Assembly: GCA_018241785.1 (NCBI GenBank)
Contig: JAFEDF010000112.1
Location: 1-64,000 of the forward strand
Length of the DNA: 64,000 bases
Direction: 5' to 3'
Source of the DNA: Pseudomonadota bacterium
Lineage (GTDB): Bacteria; Pseudomonadota; Gammaproteobacteria; Burkholderiales; Casimicrobiaceae
The position numbers and the translations under genes are program-made. Below are positions 20,427 through 34,445 of this stretch, piece after piece. How positions within the stretch are numbered: the first letter of the stretch is position 1; every line of letters begins with the position of its first letter. The notes under the pieces are model-generated. The model did no database searches, was not told where the DNA came from, and saw only the letters and a program-made list of their open reading frames with translations.

Positions 20427-20762
20427 TCAGCGCTTGGTGAAGACGACGCGCGGCTGCGACGCGAAGTACGCCGCGACGTTCTCGATGTCCTGCTCGGAAA
20501 GGGTCGCCGCAAAGCCGTTCATGATCGGATTCTTGCGCGCGCCCGACTTGTAGTCGCGCAGCGCCTGCGCGAGATAGTCGACGTGCTGTCCGCCGAGGCG
20601 GGGATAGTCAGGCGAAGTGCTGTTGCCGTTCAGTCCGTGGCACGCCTGGCAGACCTCCTTCACCTTGGCGGCTCCTGCGGCGAGGTCGGCGGCGGCGGCG
20701 GGCAGGCTCACGGCGAGCGGCAGCGCCGCAGCCAACAGTGCAGTTCCGATCCTCTTCATCAT
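20427..20762 (-). CDS. Periplasmic monohaem cytochrome c (c553/c4-like half)
   Basis: A 111-residue class I cytochrome. Signal peptide to about residue 24 (LPLAVSLPAAAA), haem site CQACHGLNG, and the distal Met region NPIMNGFAATLS. The YPRLGGQHVDYLAQALRDYKSGAR segment is typical of cytochrome c4/c553-type electron carriers. It overlaps the preceding cytochrome gene by four bases. The pair together looks like a split c4-type carrier, probably feeding a terminal oxidase. Confidence 0.9.
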   Translation of the reverse strand: MMKRIGTALLAAALPLAVSLPAAAADLAAGAAKVKEVCQACHGLNGNSTSPDYPRLGGQHVDYLAQALRDYKSGARKNPIMNGFAATLSEQDIENVAAYFASQPRVVFTKR

Positions 20763-21106
20763 TTGCTCGCCGTCGCCTTCGGGCTCTCTCCGTAGTAGGC
20801 GGCGAGATCGGCGATGTCCTGGTCGGAAAGCGATGCCGCGATCGCGCGCATCGACGGGTGACTGCGCTCGCCGTCACGGTACTCGTGCAGCGCCTTCGCG
20901 AGGTATTCAGGGTGCTGTCCACCGATGCGGGGAACGCTGTAGACGACCGGATACGCGGTGCGGTAGCCGTCGAGGCCGTGGCAGCCCTCGCACAGCCGCG
21001 TCTTGTCCTGCCCGCGTGCGGGATCGCCGGCGGGGGCGCTGGTCTGCGCCGCACAGGTTGCGGCGGCCGTCAGCAGGGCGACGGCAAAAACGGCATGGCG
21101 GATCAT
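20759..21106 (-). CDS. Periplasmic monohaem cytochrome c
   Basis: A 115-residue cytochrome with signal peptide (FAVALLTAAATCAAQ), haem site CEGCHGLDG, PRIGGQHPEYLAKALHEYRDGER and the axial Met in HPSMRAIAASLS. It is a close paralogue of the next gene, arguing for tandem duplication. The start codon is followed at the far end by a four-base ATGA overlap with the second gene, so they are co-translated. Confidence 0.9.
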   Translation of the reverse strand: MIRHAVFAVALLTAAATCAAQTSAPAGDPARGQDKTRLCEGCHGLDGYRTAYPVVYSVPRIGGQHPEYLAKALHEYRDGERSHPSMRAIAASLSDQDIADLAAYYGESPKATASK

Positions 21107-21218
21107 CGATCGCTGTTCGGGCTGGCGGGTATTCGGATGGGCGGGGGCGCTTACGCGACGCCGCGCAATTCTAGTTTGTCGCGGGCGTTGCGGTCAAACC
21201 CGGCGATGAAAAGACCGG

Positions 21219-21542
21219 TCACCGCTCGAGGTAGCGAAGCTTCTCCGCAACGTCCTTCCACTGCCCGGCATCGGCCGGCGCGGACTTGCGCTCGATAATC
21301 GGTTTCCAGACTCGGGCGAGCTCGGCGTTGAGCGCCTTGAACGCCTGCTGCGCCTCCGGGACATCGTCCTCGGCGTAGATCGCCTCGACCGGGCACTCGG
21401 CGACGCACAGCGTGCAGTCGATGCACTCGTCCGGGTCGATCACCAGGAAATTCGGGCCCTCGCGAAAGCAGTCGACCGGGCAGACGTCGACGCAGTCGGT
21501 GTACTTGCAGCGGATGCAGCTCTCGGTGACGACGTAGGTCAT
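21219..21542 (-). CDS. fdxA: 7Fe ferredoxin ([3Fe-4S][4Fe-4S])
   Basis: A 107-residue low-potential ferredoxin of the FdxA type. The first cluster motif is [18 protein letters not shown], where the spacing after the second Cys gives a 3Fe-4S site, and the second is [12 protein letters not shown]. The C-terminal extension from [11 protein letters not shown] to LRYLER is typical of this class. Start ATG 21542 gives the conserved [11 protein letters not shown]-terminus. Divergent from trxA by 201 bases. Confidence 0.94.
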   Translation of the reverse strand: MTYVVTESCIRCKYTDCVDVCPVDCFREGPNFLVIDPDECIDCTLCVAECPVEAIYAEDDVPEAQQAFKALNAELARVWKPIIERKSAPADAGQWKDVAEKLRYLER

Positions 21543-21743
21543 GGGATTGCGGTGGCGGGAGCGTGCGACGCGTTGGCGCAAAGCGGAAATGTTATCAGAA
21601 CGGCGACGCGCACCGGTGCGGCGCGTCGGGCGTGCGGATCGGGCATCGGACGCTTGGGGTATCATCGGCGTTCCCGACGCGGCTCGGGCCCCGGCTCGAG
21701 CGCGGGGCGTTCCGCGTGAAGCGGGAGGGAGGCCAGGAAGGAC

Positions 21744-22070
21744 ATGAGCGAATCCATCAAGCACGTCACCGACACTTCGTTCGAGCGCGACGTGCTGCAG
21801 GCGGGCAACCCGGTGCTGGTCGACTTCTGGGCCGAGTGGTGCGGGCCGTGCAAGATGTTCGCCCCGGTCCTCGACGAGGTCGCCAAGGCCTACGAGGGCC
21901 GGCTCACCGTGGCGAAGCTCGACATCGACGCCAATCCCGCGACGCCCACCAAGTTCGGCATCCGCGGCATTCCGACGGTCATCCTGTACAAGGACGGCCA
22001 GGCCCACGCCCAGAAGGTCGGCGCGTTGACGAAATCGCAACTGACCGCCTTCCTCGACAGCAATCTCTGA
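21744..22070 (+). CDS. trxA: Thioredoxin
   Basis: A 108-residue thioredoxin 1 with active site [10 protein letters not shown] near residues 28-37, the cis-Pro loop [14 protein letters not shown] and the usual length. It reduces protein disulfides using TrxB. AAGGAC lies six bases before the ATG. It is followed by rho; trxA-rho is a common betaproteobacterial order, though a separate rho promoter is likely. Confidence 0.96.
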   Translation: MSESIKHVTDTSFERDVLQAGNPVLVDFWAEWCGPCKMFAPVLDEVAKAYEGRLTVAKLDIDANPATPTKFGIRGIPTVILYKDGQAHAQKVGALTKSQLTAFLDSNL

Positions 22071-22079
22071 CGCACTTCC

Positions 22080-22108
22080 TTGACAGCCCCGGCAGGGGCC
22101 GCTAGGCT
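22080..22108 (+). promoter_or_regulatory. Candidate sigma-70 promoter for rho
   Basis: TTGACA at 22080-22085 matches the -35 consensus exactly. TAGGCT at 22103-22108 is 17 bases away as a weak -10. A leader of roughly 145 bases precedes the rho ATG, consistent with the long autoregulated rho leader known in other bacteria. The -35 overlaps the region immediately after trxA. Confidence 0.45.
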
Positions 22109-22259
22109 TCGCAGGTGATCGGCGGGCGGAACACGCGCCCGCCCGCGTGAGGCGCAGGAACGCGCCGACGCACATCCAGTCCGCGCACGAGCGCGGCGCC
22201 CCGGAGTTCCCCGCACCTTCCCCCGGTCCCCGCGACCGCCTTCGCCGCTTGCGCGCGCC

Positions 22260-23519
<1,260 letters not shown>

Positions 23520-23537
23520 GCGCGCGGCGCGGGATGC

Positions 23538-25502
23538 GTGGCTGAGGGCCCGGTTGCGCGCAACGCCGCCTGCCCCTGCGGCAGCGGCCGGCGGTACAAG
23601 CATTGTCACGGGCGTGATGGTCCGCCGCCGCCGGGCGCGGATGCCGAGGCGCTGTTTCACGAGGGCAACGCGCTGCGCGCCGCGGGCCGGCACGACGATG
23701 CCATCGAGCGCTATGAGCGTGCGCTGCAGGACGCCCCGGCGCACGCGGGCCTGCTCAACAACCTGGGGCTCACGCTGCTCGATCGCAATGACCCCGTCGC
23801 CGCGGAGGCACGGTTCCGCCGCGCGCTCGCGAGCTCACCCGAAAGCTTCGAAGCCCTCGCCAACCTCGCGCTCGCACTCTTCGCGCAACACCGCTTTGCG
23901 GCTGCGCGGGTGCTGTTCGAGCGCGCGCTTGCGCGCCGTCCCGTCGCCAATGCGAGCGTCTGGGGCAATCTTGCCATATGCCAGGCGCGTGCCGGCGCCC
24001 GCGACGCCGCGGCTCTGAGCTTCGGCCAGGCGATCGCTGTCGAGCCCGGCTCGCCCGAGCTCCATTGCAACCTTGGCGCGCTGGAGATCGAACGCAAGCA
24101 CTTCGATCGTGCCGCGCGAGCATTCGAGCGCGCACTCGCGCTTGACCCGGGCCAGCCATGGCCGCGGAGCGCTCTCCTCTTCTGCCGGCAGCACGTTGCC
24201 GACTGGGCGCGATTCGACGTGCTGCGCGAGGCCGAGATCGTCGCGGCGCGGGCGGAGAGCCACTCGCGCACTCGGCAGGGGATCGGTCCGTTCGGCTTCC
24301 TGTCGATCTGCGACGACGCATCGCTGCAGCGCCGTGTGGCCGAGGCGTGGGTGCACGCGCGCGAAGTCCGCGCGACTCCCCGCCGCCCGCTGCGCCGCGG
24401 CCGATCGGGACCGCTCAGGCTTGGCTTCGTCGCGCTCGAAGTCGCTGCCGAGCACCCGGTGCCACGCCTCATCGTCGAACTGCTCGAGCGGCTCGACCGC
24501 ACACGCTTCAGCGTCACGTTCTATACGCTCGGCGCGGCGCCCGGCGCGACGCCGCCCGATCGGCTCGCCGCTGCGGTCGATCGATGGGTGGTGGTGCCCG
24601 AAGCGGACGCGGATGCCGGCGCGTTCGCGGCCCGCATCGACGCCGACGCGATCGACGTATTGTTCGATCTCGACGGGTTCACCGGCCGTTCGGCAATCGA
24701 GATCTTCGCGCGGCGCCCCGCGCCGCTGCAGATCAACTTCCTCGGCTACACCGGCACACTCGGGTCCGACGCCTACGACCGGATCGTCACCGATCGCCGC
24801 TGCATCCCGCCGGCCGCCGCGGCGAGCTACGTCGAGCGACCGCTCTATGTCGAACCATGCTACCTGCCGAGCGACACCGGGCGCCCGACCGAAGGACCGG
24901 CCACACGCGCACAGTGTGGACTTCCGGACGACGCGATCGTCGCGCTCGCACTCTCGAACACCTACAAGATCCTTCCGGACGTCTATGCGCGGTGGATGCG
25001 TCTGCTCGCGCGCCACCCGAGGGTCGTGCTGTGGCTGCGTGACGCCGGCGCCGAAGTCAACGATCGGCTGCGAGCCGAGGCGCAGCGGCACGGGATCGGG
25101 CCGTCGCGGCTCGCATTTGCTCCCGGCGCCCCCGTTTCCCGGTACCTCGCGCGTTTCGCTCTGGCCGATCTCTTTCTCGACACCGTGCCCTTCGGCGCCC
25201 ACACGACGGTCAACGACGCGCTCTGGACGGGGCTGCCGGTGCTGACCGTGAACGGCACGAGCTTCGCGGGACGCGCATCAGCCTCGCAAGTGAGCGCGGC
25301 CGGCCTGGCGAGCCTTGTCGCCGAGAGCCTCGACGATTACGAGGCGATCGCCGACAGTCTCTTCGCGGCCCCCGCACGACTCGGCGAGCTTCGCGGGATG
25401 CTGCGATCGGCGCGGCGGCAGTCGCCGCTCTTCGACACCAGGCGCTACGCCGAAGCGTTCTCCGACGCCGTGCTCGAGGCGTGGCGCGAGGCGGGCGGCT
25501 GA
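23538..25502 (+). CDS. SEC-C motif / TPR / SPINDLY-type O-GlcNAc transferase-like protein
   Basis: A 654-residue protein with three parts. Residues 8-26 form a SEC-C zinc motif (ACPCGSGRRYKHCHG). Residues ~35-230 carry about five to six TPRs (for example HAGLLNNLGLTLLDRNDPVAAEA). The remainder is a GT41-like catalytic region (LGFVALEVAAEHPVPRLIVELLERLD, then DVLFDLDGFTG, FLGYTGTLGSDAYDRIVTDR, FAPGAPVSRYLARFALADLFLDTVPFGAH). Bacterial SPY/OGT-like enzymes glycosylate proteins or flagellin-like targets; the acceptor here is unknown. The SEC-C head, more usual on SecA and nuclease-like proteins, is the odd part. GTG start at 23538, 18 bases after rho. Confidence 0.85.
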   Translation: MAEGPVARNAACPCGSGRRYKHCHGRDGPPPPGADAEALFHEGNALRAAGRHDDAIERYERALQDAPAHAGLLNNLGLTLLDRNDPVAAEARFRRALASSPESFEALANLALALFAQHRFAAARVLFERALARRPVANASVWGNLAICQARAGARDAAALSFGQAIAVEPGSPELHCNLGALEIERKHFDRAARAFERALALDPGQPWPRSALLFCRQHVADWARFDVLREAEIVAARAESHSRTRQGIGPFGFLSICDDASLQRRVAEAWVHAREVRATPRRPLRRGRSGPLRLGFVALEVAAEHPVPRLIVELLERLDRTRFSVTFYTLGAAPGATPPDRLAAAVDRWVVVPEADADAGAFAARIDADAIDVLFDLDGFTGRSAIEIFARRPAPLQINFLGYTGTLGSDAYDRIVTDRRCIPPAAAASYVERPLYVEPCYLPSDTGRPTEGPATRAQCGLPDDAIVALALSNTYKILPDVYARWMRLLARHPRVVLWLRDAGAEVNDRLRAEAQRHGIGPSRLAFAPGAPVSRYLARFALADLFLDTVPFGAHTTVNDALWTGLPVLTVNGTSFAGRASASQVSAAGLASLVAESLDDYEAIADSLFAAPARLGELRGMLRSARRQSPLFDTRRYAEAFSDAVLEAWREAGG

Positions 25503-25794
25503 CGTCGAACGTTCGGTACGGTCCGCCGGGATGCTCGTCCGCCGCAACGGCCCGCCCGGTCGCCGCCGGCGTTGGCCGCGTGCGGAGTCACGATTGCAGC
25601 GCATTGATTTACAATGGGTTTTATGCGACGGACCGGCGTTCAGGAGCAGCGCCCGACCTTGTCTCCCACCCGCCGATCGGCGATAATGCGCAAATCCGAC
25701 CGGCTCCGACCGGGACTCTCCGGCGGGGCGCGTTCCCGAAAATCTTTCCGATGGCATCCCGCGTCGCGCGGCCTGCCCGCACATGAGGCATGCA

Positions 25795-26016
25795 ATGAAA
25801 TCCGACATCCATCCGAAGTACGGCGAAATCCAGGTGACCTGCAGTTGCGGCAACACGTTCACCACGCGTTCGACGATCAACAAGCCGCTGCACGTCGAGG
25901 TCTGCTCAGCCTGCCACCCGTTCTACACCGGCAAGCAGAAGATCGTCGACACAGCCGGACGCGTCGAGAAGTTCCGCCAGCGCTACGGCACCAAGACGGC
26001 GACACCCGCCGCCTGA
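25795..26016 (+). CDS. rpmE: 50S ribosomal protein L31
   Basis: A 73-residue zinc-type L31. It begins [20 protein letters not shown] and keeps the four zinc ligands (CSC and CSAC), so it is the C+ form and not the zinc-free paralogue. ATG 25795 is preferred over ATG 25783 because GAGG lies at 25786-25789. The 292 bases upstream hold no gene and must contain its promoter. A strong intrinsic terminator follows at 26041. Confidence 0.96.
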   Translation: MKSDIHPKYGEIQVTCSCGNTFTTRSTINKPLHVEVCSACHPFYTGKQKIVDTAGRVEKFRQRYGTKTATPAA

Positions 26017-26040
26017 CGCACCGGGGCGACCCATCGCCGC

Positions 26041-26065
26041 AAAAGGCAGCTTCGGCTGCCTTTTT
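26041..26065 (+). terminator. Rho-independent terminator after rpmE
   Basis: AAAAGGCAGC pairs with GCTGCCTTTTT across a TTCG tetraloop, giving a ten-pair stem with a T tract on the plus side and an A tract allowing function on the minus side. It lies 25 bases after the rpmE stop. This is the clearest intrinsic terminator in the window. Confidence 0.93.
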
Positions 26066-26087
26066 CGTTGCCGGCGGCCACCGATGA

Positions 26088-28823
<2,736 letters not shown>

Positions 28824-28887
28824 GCCATGGCAACGCACGCGCGCGGGCAGGGAATGAACGTGAGCAAAGCATGAGCGGGCGAAGGCC

Positions 28888-30009
28888 ATGAGCGAGAACA
28901 TCGTCGGAGCCGCGCAGCGCCTGGTCGTCAAGGTCGGATCGAGCCTCGTCACCGACGACGGCCGCGGACTCGACCACGCGGCCGTCGCGCGCTGGGCAGG
29001 CGAGATCGCCGAGCTGACGCGCATGGGCAAGGCGGTGGTGCTCGTCTCGTCGGGCGCGATCGCCGAAGGCATCCGTCGCCTTGGCTGGAGCAGGCGTCCG
29101 CACGCGATCCACGAGCAGCAGGCCGCGGCAGCCGTCGGTCAGATGGGCCTCGTCGAGGCATGGGAGCGCGCGTTCGCCGCGCACGGCCTCAGGACCGCAC
29201 AGATCCTGCTCACCCACGAGGACCTCGCCGACCGCAGGCGTTACCTCAACGCACGCTCGACCCTCGCCACGCTGCTCGAGCTCGGCGTGATCCCGGTGAT
29301 CAACGAGAACGACACGGTGACGACCGATGAGATCCGCCTCGGCGACAACGACACGCTGGGTGCGCTGGTGACCAACCTGATCGACGCGGACGCGCTCGTG
29401 CTGCTCACCGACCAGGCGGGCCTCTACACGGCGGATCCGCGCAGCGACCCGCAGGCGACCCTCGTCCATTCGGCGCAATCCGGTGATCCGGCGCTGGAAG
29501 CGATGGCCGGCGGCGCCGGCAGCGCGATCGCGCGCGGCGGAATGCTGACCAAGGTGCTCGCCGCACGTCGCGCCGCACGGTCGGGCGCCTCGACCGTGAT
29601 CGCGAGCGGGCGCGAGCCGGACGTGCTGACGCGCCTCGCCGCCGGCGAGGCGATCGGCACGCGCCTGCACGCCGAGCGCGGCACGCTCGCGGCGCGCAAG
29701 CAGTGGCTCGCCGATCACGTCAGGCTCGCCGGGTCGCTGTCGCTCGACGCCGGCGCCGTGCGCGCGCTGGTGCACGAAGGAAAGAGCCTCCTCGCCATCG
29801 GCGTGACGTCGATCCGCGGTGACTTCGAGCGCGGCGAGATCGTCGGCTGCCTCGGGCCCGACGGGCGCGAGTTCGCGCGCGGTCTCGTCAACTACGGTGC
29901 GCAGGATGCGGCGCGGATCGTCGGGCGCCCGTCTTCGGAGATCGAGGCGATCCTGGGCTACGTCGACGAGCCCGAACTCATCCATCGCAGCAATCTCGTC
30001 CTGCTGTAG
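28888..30009 (+). CDS. proB: Glutamate 5-kinase
   Basis: A 373-residue enzyme for the first step of proline synthesis. The kinase domain starts [15 protein letters not shown], with [34 protein letters not shown] and [16 protein letters not shown]-terminal PUA domain is present ([18 protein letters not shown], then [13 protein letters not shown]). Start ATG 28888 has GAAGG just upstream. In the obgE-proB-rppH neighbourhood. Confidence 0.97.
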   Translation: MSENIVGAAQRLVVKVGSSLVTDDGRGLDHAAVARWAGEIAELTRMGKAVVLVSSGAIAEGIRRLGWSRRPHAIHEQQAAAAVGQMGLVEAWERAFAAHGLRTAQILLTHEDLADRRRYLNARSTLATLLELGVIPVINENDTVTTDEIRLGDNDTLGALVTNLIDADALVLLTDQAGLYTADPRSDPQATLVHSAQSGDPALEAMAGGAGSAIARGGMLTKVLAARRAARSGASTVIASGREPDVLTRLAAGEAIGTRLHAERGTLAARKQWLADHVRLAGSLSLDAGAVRALVHEGKSLLAIGVTSIRGDFERGEIVGCLGPDGREFARGLVNYGAQDAARIVGRPSSEIEAILGYVDEPELIHRSNLVLL

Positions 30010-30093
30010 CGGCACCCCACGCGGTCGACAGCGGTCGCCGCGTCGCCTAAACTTGGCCGCGGCTGGCTCCAACCCGGACGCACGTCACCACGC

Positions 30094-30720
30094 ATGCAAT
30101 CCCCGCCGTCCTTCGCAGATCGCGTGAGAAGGATCCTGCTCGAGCCGCGCAGCGAATGGCAGCGGATCGCTGCCGAGCGGTCGAGCGTGCAGTCGATCTA
30201 CACCGGCTGGATCATGCTGCTCGCCGCGATCGGCCCGGTGGCGCTCCTCGTCTCGAAGCACTCGCTTCGTCTCGCGGTCGCCGAGTACGTCCTGTGGCTC
30301 ATCATCACCTTCGTGCTCGCGCAGGTCGTCGACGCGCTCGCTCCGACGTTCGGCGGCAGCCGCGATTTCGTCGCGTCGCTGAAGCTCACCGCCTACAGCC
30401 TCACCGTCGCCTGGCTCGCCGGGATCTTCAATCTCTTCGGCGTGCTGGGCTTCGCACCCTGGCTCGCCGCGATGGCCTACGCCTTCCACACGTTCTTCCT
30501 CGGCGCTCCGGTGCTGAAGAAGGCGAGCCCCGACCGTGCACTCCCGTTCACGCTGGTGATCGTGCTGTGTGCGTTCGTGCTGGGCTACCTCGCAAGCGTC
30601 ATCGTCGGAGGCATGCTCGGCGTGCCGCGCCCGGGTGCGGGCATGAGCGCCGACACGGCGTGGGTGCGGCCGGTCGCGCAGACGGACGACGATTCAGGCG
30701 GGCGGATCGACAGCCGCTGA
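30094..30720 (+). CDS. Yip1-family integral membrane protein
   Basis: A 208-residue protein with five hydrophobic helices and the Yip1 signature near the N-terminus ([19 protein letters not shown]). The membrane part carries [22 protein letters not shown], the typical Yip1-domain loop. It ends with a soluble tail rich in Asp and Gly that overlaps the convergent rppH by 27 bases. Bacterial Yip1 proteins are of unknown function. Confidence 0.82.
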   Translation: MQSPPSFADRVRRILLEPRSEWQRIAAERSSVQSIYTGWIMLLAAIGPVALLVSKHSLRLAVAEYVLWLIITFVLAQVVDALAPTFGGSRDFVASLKLTAYSLTVAWLAGIFNLFGVLGFAPWLAAMAYAFHTFFLGAPVLKKASPDRALPFTLVIVLCAFVLGYLASVIVGGMLGVPRPGAGMSADTAWVRPVAQTDDDSGGRIDSR

Positions 30721-31323
30721 CGAATCGGCTGCGCCGCGCTCCGCGCTGTCCGATGCCTGAGCCGGCGCAGCGGTGCTGTCGCCGTATGAAGCGGGCATCG
30801 TGGACGCGGACTGCGCGCGGCCGTACAGCCGCTCGCGGCGGGTCTGCGGCCGCGTGCTGAGGTAGCGCTCGAGCTCGCGCAAACCGCGCCGGTAGACCTC
30901 GCGCTTGAACTCGATCACCGATTCGAGCGGCACCCAGTACTCGTGCCAGCGCCACGCGTCGAACTCCGGATGGCTGGTCGCCCTGAGGCTGACGTCGCTG
31001 TCGCGCCCCGTCAGCCGCAGCAGGTACCAGATCTGCTTCTGCCCGCGGTAGCTGCCGCGGAATTCGCGCCTGATCCAGTGCCGCGGAACGTCGTAGCGAA
31101 GCCACTCGCGCGTCCGGCCGAGAATCCTGACGTGCTGCGGCTCGAGGCCGACCTCCTCGCGCAGTTCCCGGTACATCGCCTGCTCGGGCGCCTCACCGGG
31201 GTTGATGCCTCCTTGCGGAAACTGCCACGAGTGCTCTCGTATCCTCTTGCCCCAGAAAACCAGGTTCCTGCCGTTGACGATGACGATGGCGACGTTCGGG
31301 CGATAGCCGTCACGGTCCAGCAT
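30694..31323 (-). CDS. rppH: RNA pyrophosphohydrolase
   Basis: A 209-residue Nudix hydrolase that removes pyrophosphate from 5' triphosphate mRNAs and so triggers decay. It begins [20 protein letters not shown], carries the Nudix box [22 protein letters not shown], and the RppH-specific WRWHEYWVP and [20 protein letters not shown] 31323 has GGGGTGA upstream. The C-terminal ~50 residues are Ala/Ser-rich and overlap the Yip1 gene antisense. Confidence 0.94.
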   Translation of the reverse strand: MLDRDGYRPNVAIVIVNGRNLVFWGKRIREHSWQFPQGGINPGEAPEQAMYRELREEVGLEPQHVRILGRTREWLRYDVPRHWIRREFRGSYRGQKQIWYLLRLTGRDSDVSLRATSHPEFDAWRWHEYWVPLESVIEFKREVYRRGLRELERYLSTRPQTRRERLYGRAQSASTMPASYGDSTAAPAQASDSAERGAADSSAAVDPPA

Positions 31324-31401
31324 CGCAATCACCCCGATGCAAAGTCGTTTCCATCCATTGTTGCACACGGCGGCGCCGATTGCATAGCGCGATCCGCCCG
31401 T

Positions 31402-32655
31402 TCAGCGATAGCGTTCGATCGTGAGCCCCGTCATGTCGATCGCCGGCTTCTTCGCTGAAATGAGGTCGGCGAGCACACGCCCGGTGCCAGCGGACATCGT
31501 CCAGCCGAGCGTGCCGTGACCCGTTGCGAGGTAGAGGTTCGGATAGCGCGTCGCCCCGAGCACCGGAGTGCCGTCGGGAGTCATCGGCCTCAGGCCGGTC
31601 CAGAACGTGGCCCGCGAGACGTCGCCTCCATCCGGAAAGAGGTCCGAAACGACGTGCTCGAGCGTCGCCCTGCGGCCCTCGCGCAGCCGCTGCGAGTATC
31701 CGGCGAGCTCGGCGGTTCCGCCGACGCGAATGCGGTCGTCGAGGCGCGTCACCGCGACCTTGAACGTCTCGTCCATCACCGTCGATTCCGGCGACGCGGT
31801 GGCGTCGACGATCGGCACGGTGATCGAGTAACCCTTGACCGGGTAGACCGGCAGGCGGATCCCGATCGGCCTGACGAGGAGCGGCGAATAGCTGCCGAGG
31901 GCGACCACGTAGGCATCCGAGTTCAGCGTGCCGGTGTCGGTGGCCACGCCGCTGACCCGGCCTGCCGCAGTGTCGATGCGCGAGATCGTCGTGCCGAAGC
32001 GGAAGCGCACGCCCATCGCCTGCGCGATCTTCGCGAGCGCCGTGGTGAACTGGTGGCAGTCTCCGGTCTCGTCGCCGGGAAGCCGCAATCCGCCGACGAA
32101 CTTGCTGCGAACCCGCGCGAGCGCGGGCTCGGCGCGGATGCAGCCTTCGCGGTCGAGCCGCTCCCAGCGTACGCCGTAGCGATCGAGGATCGTCGTATCG
32201 TCGTGCGACGCGTCGAAATCCTTCTGCTTGCGGAAGAGCTGCAGCGTGCCCAGGCTTCGCTCGCTGTACCGGATGCCGGTCTCGGCGCGCAGCGCACGCA
32301 GGCAATCGCGGCTGTACTCGGCGAGACGCAGCATGCGGGTCTTGTTGACTTCGTAGCGCGCCGACGTGCAGTTGCGCAGCATCTGCAGCATCCAGCGCCA
32401 CATCGCCGGATCCGGCAGCGGCCAGATCACGAGCGGCCGGTGGCGCATGACTGCCCAATGCAGCGCCTTCAACGGAACGCGCGGACCGGCCCACGGCGCG
32501 GCGTATCCGGGCGAAATCTCGCCGGCGTTGCCGAAGCTCGTCTCGAGGCCCGCCCCGGGCTGCCGGTCCGCCACGAGCACCTGGTGGCCTTCCTTCGCGA
32601 GGTGGTATGCGATCGAAACGCCGATGACACCGCTGCCGAGGATGGTGACGTTCAT
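31402..32655 (-). CDS. dadA: D-amino acid dehydrogenase small subunit
   Basis: A 417-residue FAD enzyme oxidising D-amino acids, chiefly D-alanine. The dinucleotide motif is [22 protein letters not shown], followed by [22 protein letters not shown], which is diagnostic of DadA. The C-terminal [23 protein letters not shown] is also present. ATG 32655 gives the family N-terminus (MNVTILG). Divergent from gshA by 98 bases. No alanine racemase (dadX) is adjacent. Confidence 0.95.
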   Translation of the reverse strand: MNVTILGSGVIGVSIAYHLAKEGHQVLVADRQPGAGLETSFGNAGEISPGYAAPWAGPRVPLKALHWAVMRHRPLVIWPLPDPAMWRWMLQMLRNCTSARYEVNKTRMLRLAEYSRDCLRALRAETGIRYSERSLGTLQLFRKQKDFDASHDDTTILDRYGVRWERLDREGCIRAEPALARVRSKFVGGLRLPGDETGDCHQFTTALAKIAQAMGVRFRFGTTISRIDTAAGRVSGVATDTGTLNSDAYVVALGSYSPLLVRPIGIRLPVYPVKGYSITVPIVDATASPESTVMDETFKVAVTRLDDRIRVGGTAELAGYSQRLREGRRATLEHVVSDLFPDGGDVSRATFWTGLRPMTPDGTPVLGATRYPNLYLATGHGTLGWTMSAGTGRVLADLISAKKPAIDMTGLTIERYR

Positions 32656-32753
32656 GGAGTGCGTCGTACGCGACGGGACGGCGGCGAGTATGCCAGCAGT
32701 CATCGCGGCCGGGTTAGCGCCTCGCCACAGCGCGCGAAGACCGTGCAGGCATA

Positions 32754-34445
32754 ATGACCGGGCATCCCGTTGCCGCACTGCCAGGAACCCTCCGCTTGCC
32801 GACCCCTGAAAGCACCCGACTTCTCGCTTCGCTGGCGCCAGTGACCCTGGGTGGCCTTCTGCGCGGTGTCGAGCGCGAGGGACTTCGCGTGCATGCCGAC
32901 GGCTCGCTCGCAACGACGCCGCACCCCGCTGCCCTCGGTGCGGCACTCACGCATCCGCACATCACGACCGACTTCAGCGAGTCGCAGCTCGAGCTCATCA
33001 CCGGCGTTCACCCGCAAGCCTCGGCCTGTGTGGCGGAGCTCACCGAGTTGCACCGGTTCGTCTACGGCGAGATCGCCGGCGAAGCGATCTGGACGAGCAG
33101 CATGCCCTGCCGGCTGCCCGACGACACGCTGATTCCGATCGGTCGCTACGGAAGCTCCCATCTCGGCCGCCTGAAGACCGTCTATCGCACCGGGCTGTCG
33201 TATCGCTACGGCAAGCGGATGCAGACGATCTCGGGCATCCACTACAACTTCTCGCTCCCCGTCGCGGCGTGGTCGGGCCTGCGCGACGCCGGAGCCGCAT
33301 TCGGCTCGGCCGCGGTGACCGGTCTTGCGCCCGACGACGCGTTTCGAAGCGCTGCATACTTCGCATTGATCCGCAATTTCCGGCGCGAGTCGTGGCTGCT
33401 CCTCTACCTCTTCGGCGCGTCGCCCGCGGTGTGCCGCTGCTTCGTCGAGGGGCGAAGCCACGACCTCGCCCCACTCGGCGGGCAGACCTTCCACCTGCCC
33501 TACGCGACTTCGCTGCGGATGGGGCCGCTCGGCTACCAGAGCCAGGCGCAGGCATCGATGAGGGTCAGCTTCAACAGCCTCGCCGATTACGCACGATCGC
33601 TTCTTCGCGGACTGACCGAGCGCTGGCCGGCCTACGAGCGGATCGGCATCCGCGACGGCGACGACTACCGCCAGCTCGCCACGACGCTGATCCAGATCGA
33701 GAACGAGTTCTACAGCGCGATCAGGGCGAAGCGCAGGATCCGGCGCGGCGAACGGCCGCTGCACGCGCTGATGGAGCGCGGCGTCGAGTACATCGAAGTG
33801 CGCAACCTCGACGTCGATCCGTACACGCCCGAAGGCATCGGCGCGTCGGCCATGCGTTTCCTCGACGCGTTCCTGGTGAAATGCCTGCTCGCGGCGAGCC
33901 CGGACGACCACCCGGGCGAGATCGCCGAGATCGCGGGCAACCAGTTCACCGTCGCCGAGCGCGGGCGGCAACCGGGCCTCACGCTGCGTCGCGGCGGCCG
34001 CGACGCCGGGCTCGCCGCCTGGGGTTCGGCGATCGTCGACGAATGCGAGCCTGTCGCCGATGCACTCGACGCGGCAGCCGGCGGGCACGCTCACCGCGAC
34101 GCGCTCGCCGAGGCGCGCCGGCGCCTCGCCGACCCGGACGAGACCCCGTCGGCGCGGGTGCTTCGCGAAGTCCGCACCGAGCATCACGACTCCTTTCACG
34201 GCTTTGCGCTCGCGCGTTCGCTCGCCAACCGTGCCGCCGTGCTCGCGCTGCCGCCGAACGCGGCGGCGCGCAGCCGCTGCGAGTCGATGGCACGCGCTTC
34301 GCTCGAGGCACAGCGCGAGATCGAGGCCTCCGACCGGGTGCCGTTCGAGGAATACCGCGTCGCCTACCTCGCCCAGGACCTGCTCGCCGGGCGAAGCTTC
34401 GCCGCGCCCGGAGCGACCGCTGCGACGGCGAGACATGGAAGCTAG
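32754..34445 (+). CDS. gshA: Glutamate-cysteine ligase (gamma-proteobacterial type)
   Basis: A 563-residue enzyme making gamma-glutamylcysteine, the first step to glutathione. It contains [38 protein letters not shown] and [14 protein letters not shown], all standard for the E. coli-type GshA. Length is slightly above E. coli (518) owing to the N- and C-terminal ends. The last 11 bases overlap the start of the next gene, an SDR. Its ATG at 32754 lies next to the start region of dadA. Confidence 0.94.
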   Translation: MTGHPVAALPGTLRLPTPESTRLLASLAPVTLGGLLRGVEREGLRVHADGSLATTPHPAALGAALTHPHITTDFSESQLELITGVHPQASACVAELTELHRFVYGEIAGEAIWTSSMPCRLPDDTLIPIGRYGSSHLGRLKTVYRTGLSYRYGKRMQTISGIHYNFSLPVAAWSGLRDAGAAFGSAAVTGLAPDDAFRSAAYFALIRNFRRESWLLLYLFGASPAVCRCFVEGRSHDLAPLGGQTFHLPYATSLRMGPLGYQSQAQASMRVSFNSLADYARSLLRGLTERWPAYERIGIRDGDDYRQLATTLIQIENEFYSAIRAKRRIRRGERPLHALMERGVEYIEVRNLDVDPYTPEGIGASAMRFLDAFLVKCLLAASPDDHPGEIAEIAGNQFTVAERGRQPGLTLRRGGRDAGLAAWGSAIVDECEPVADALDAAAGGHAHRDALAEARRRLADPDETPSARVLREVRTEHHDSFHGFALARSLANRAAVLALPPNAAARSRCESMARASLEAQREIEASDRVPFEEYRVAYLAQDLLAGRSFAAPGATAATARHGS

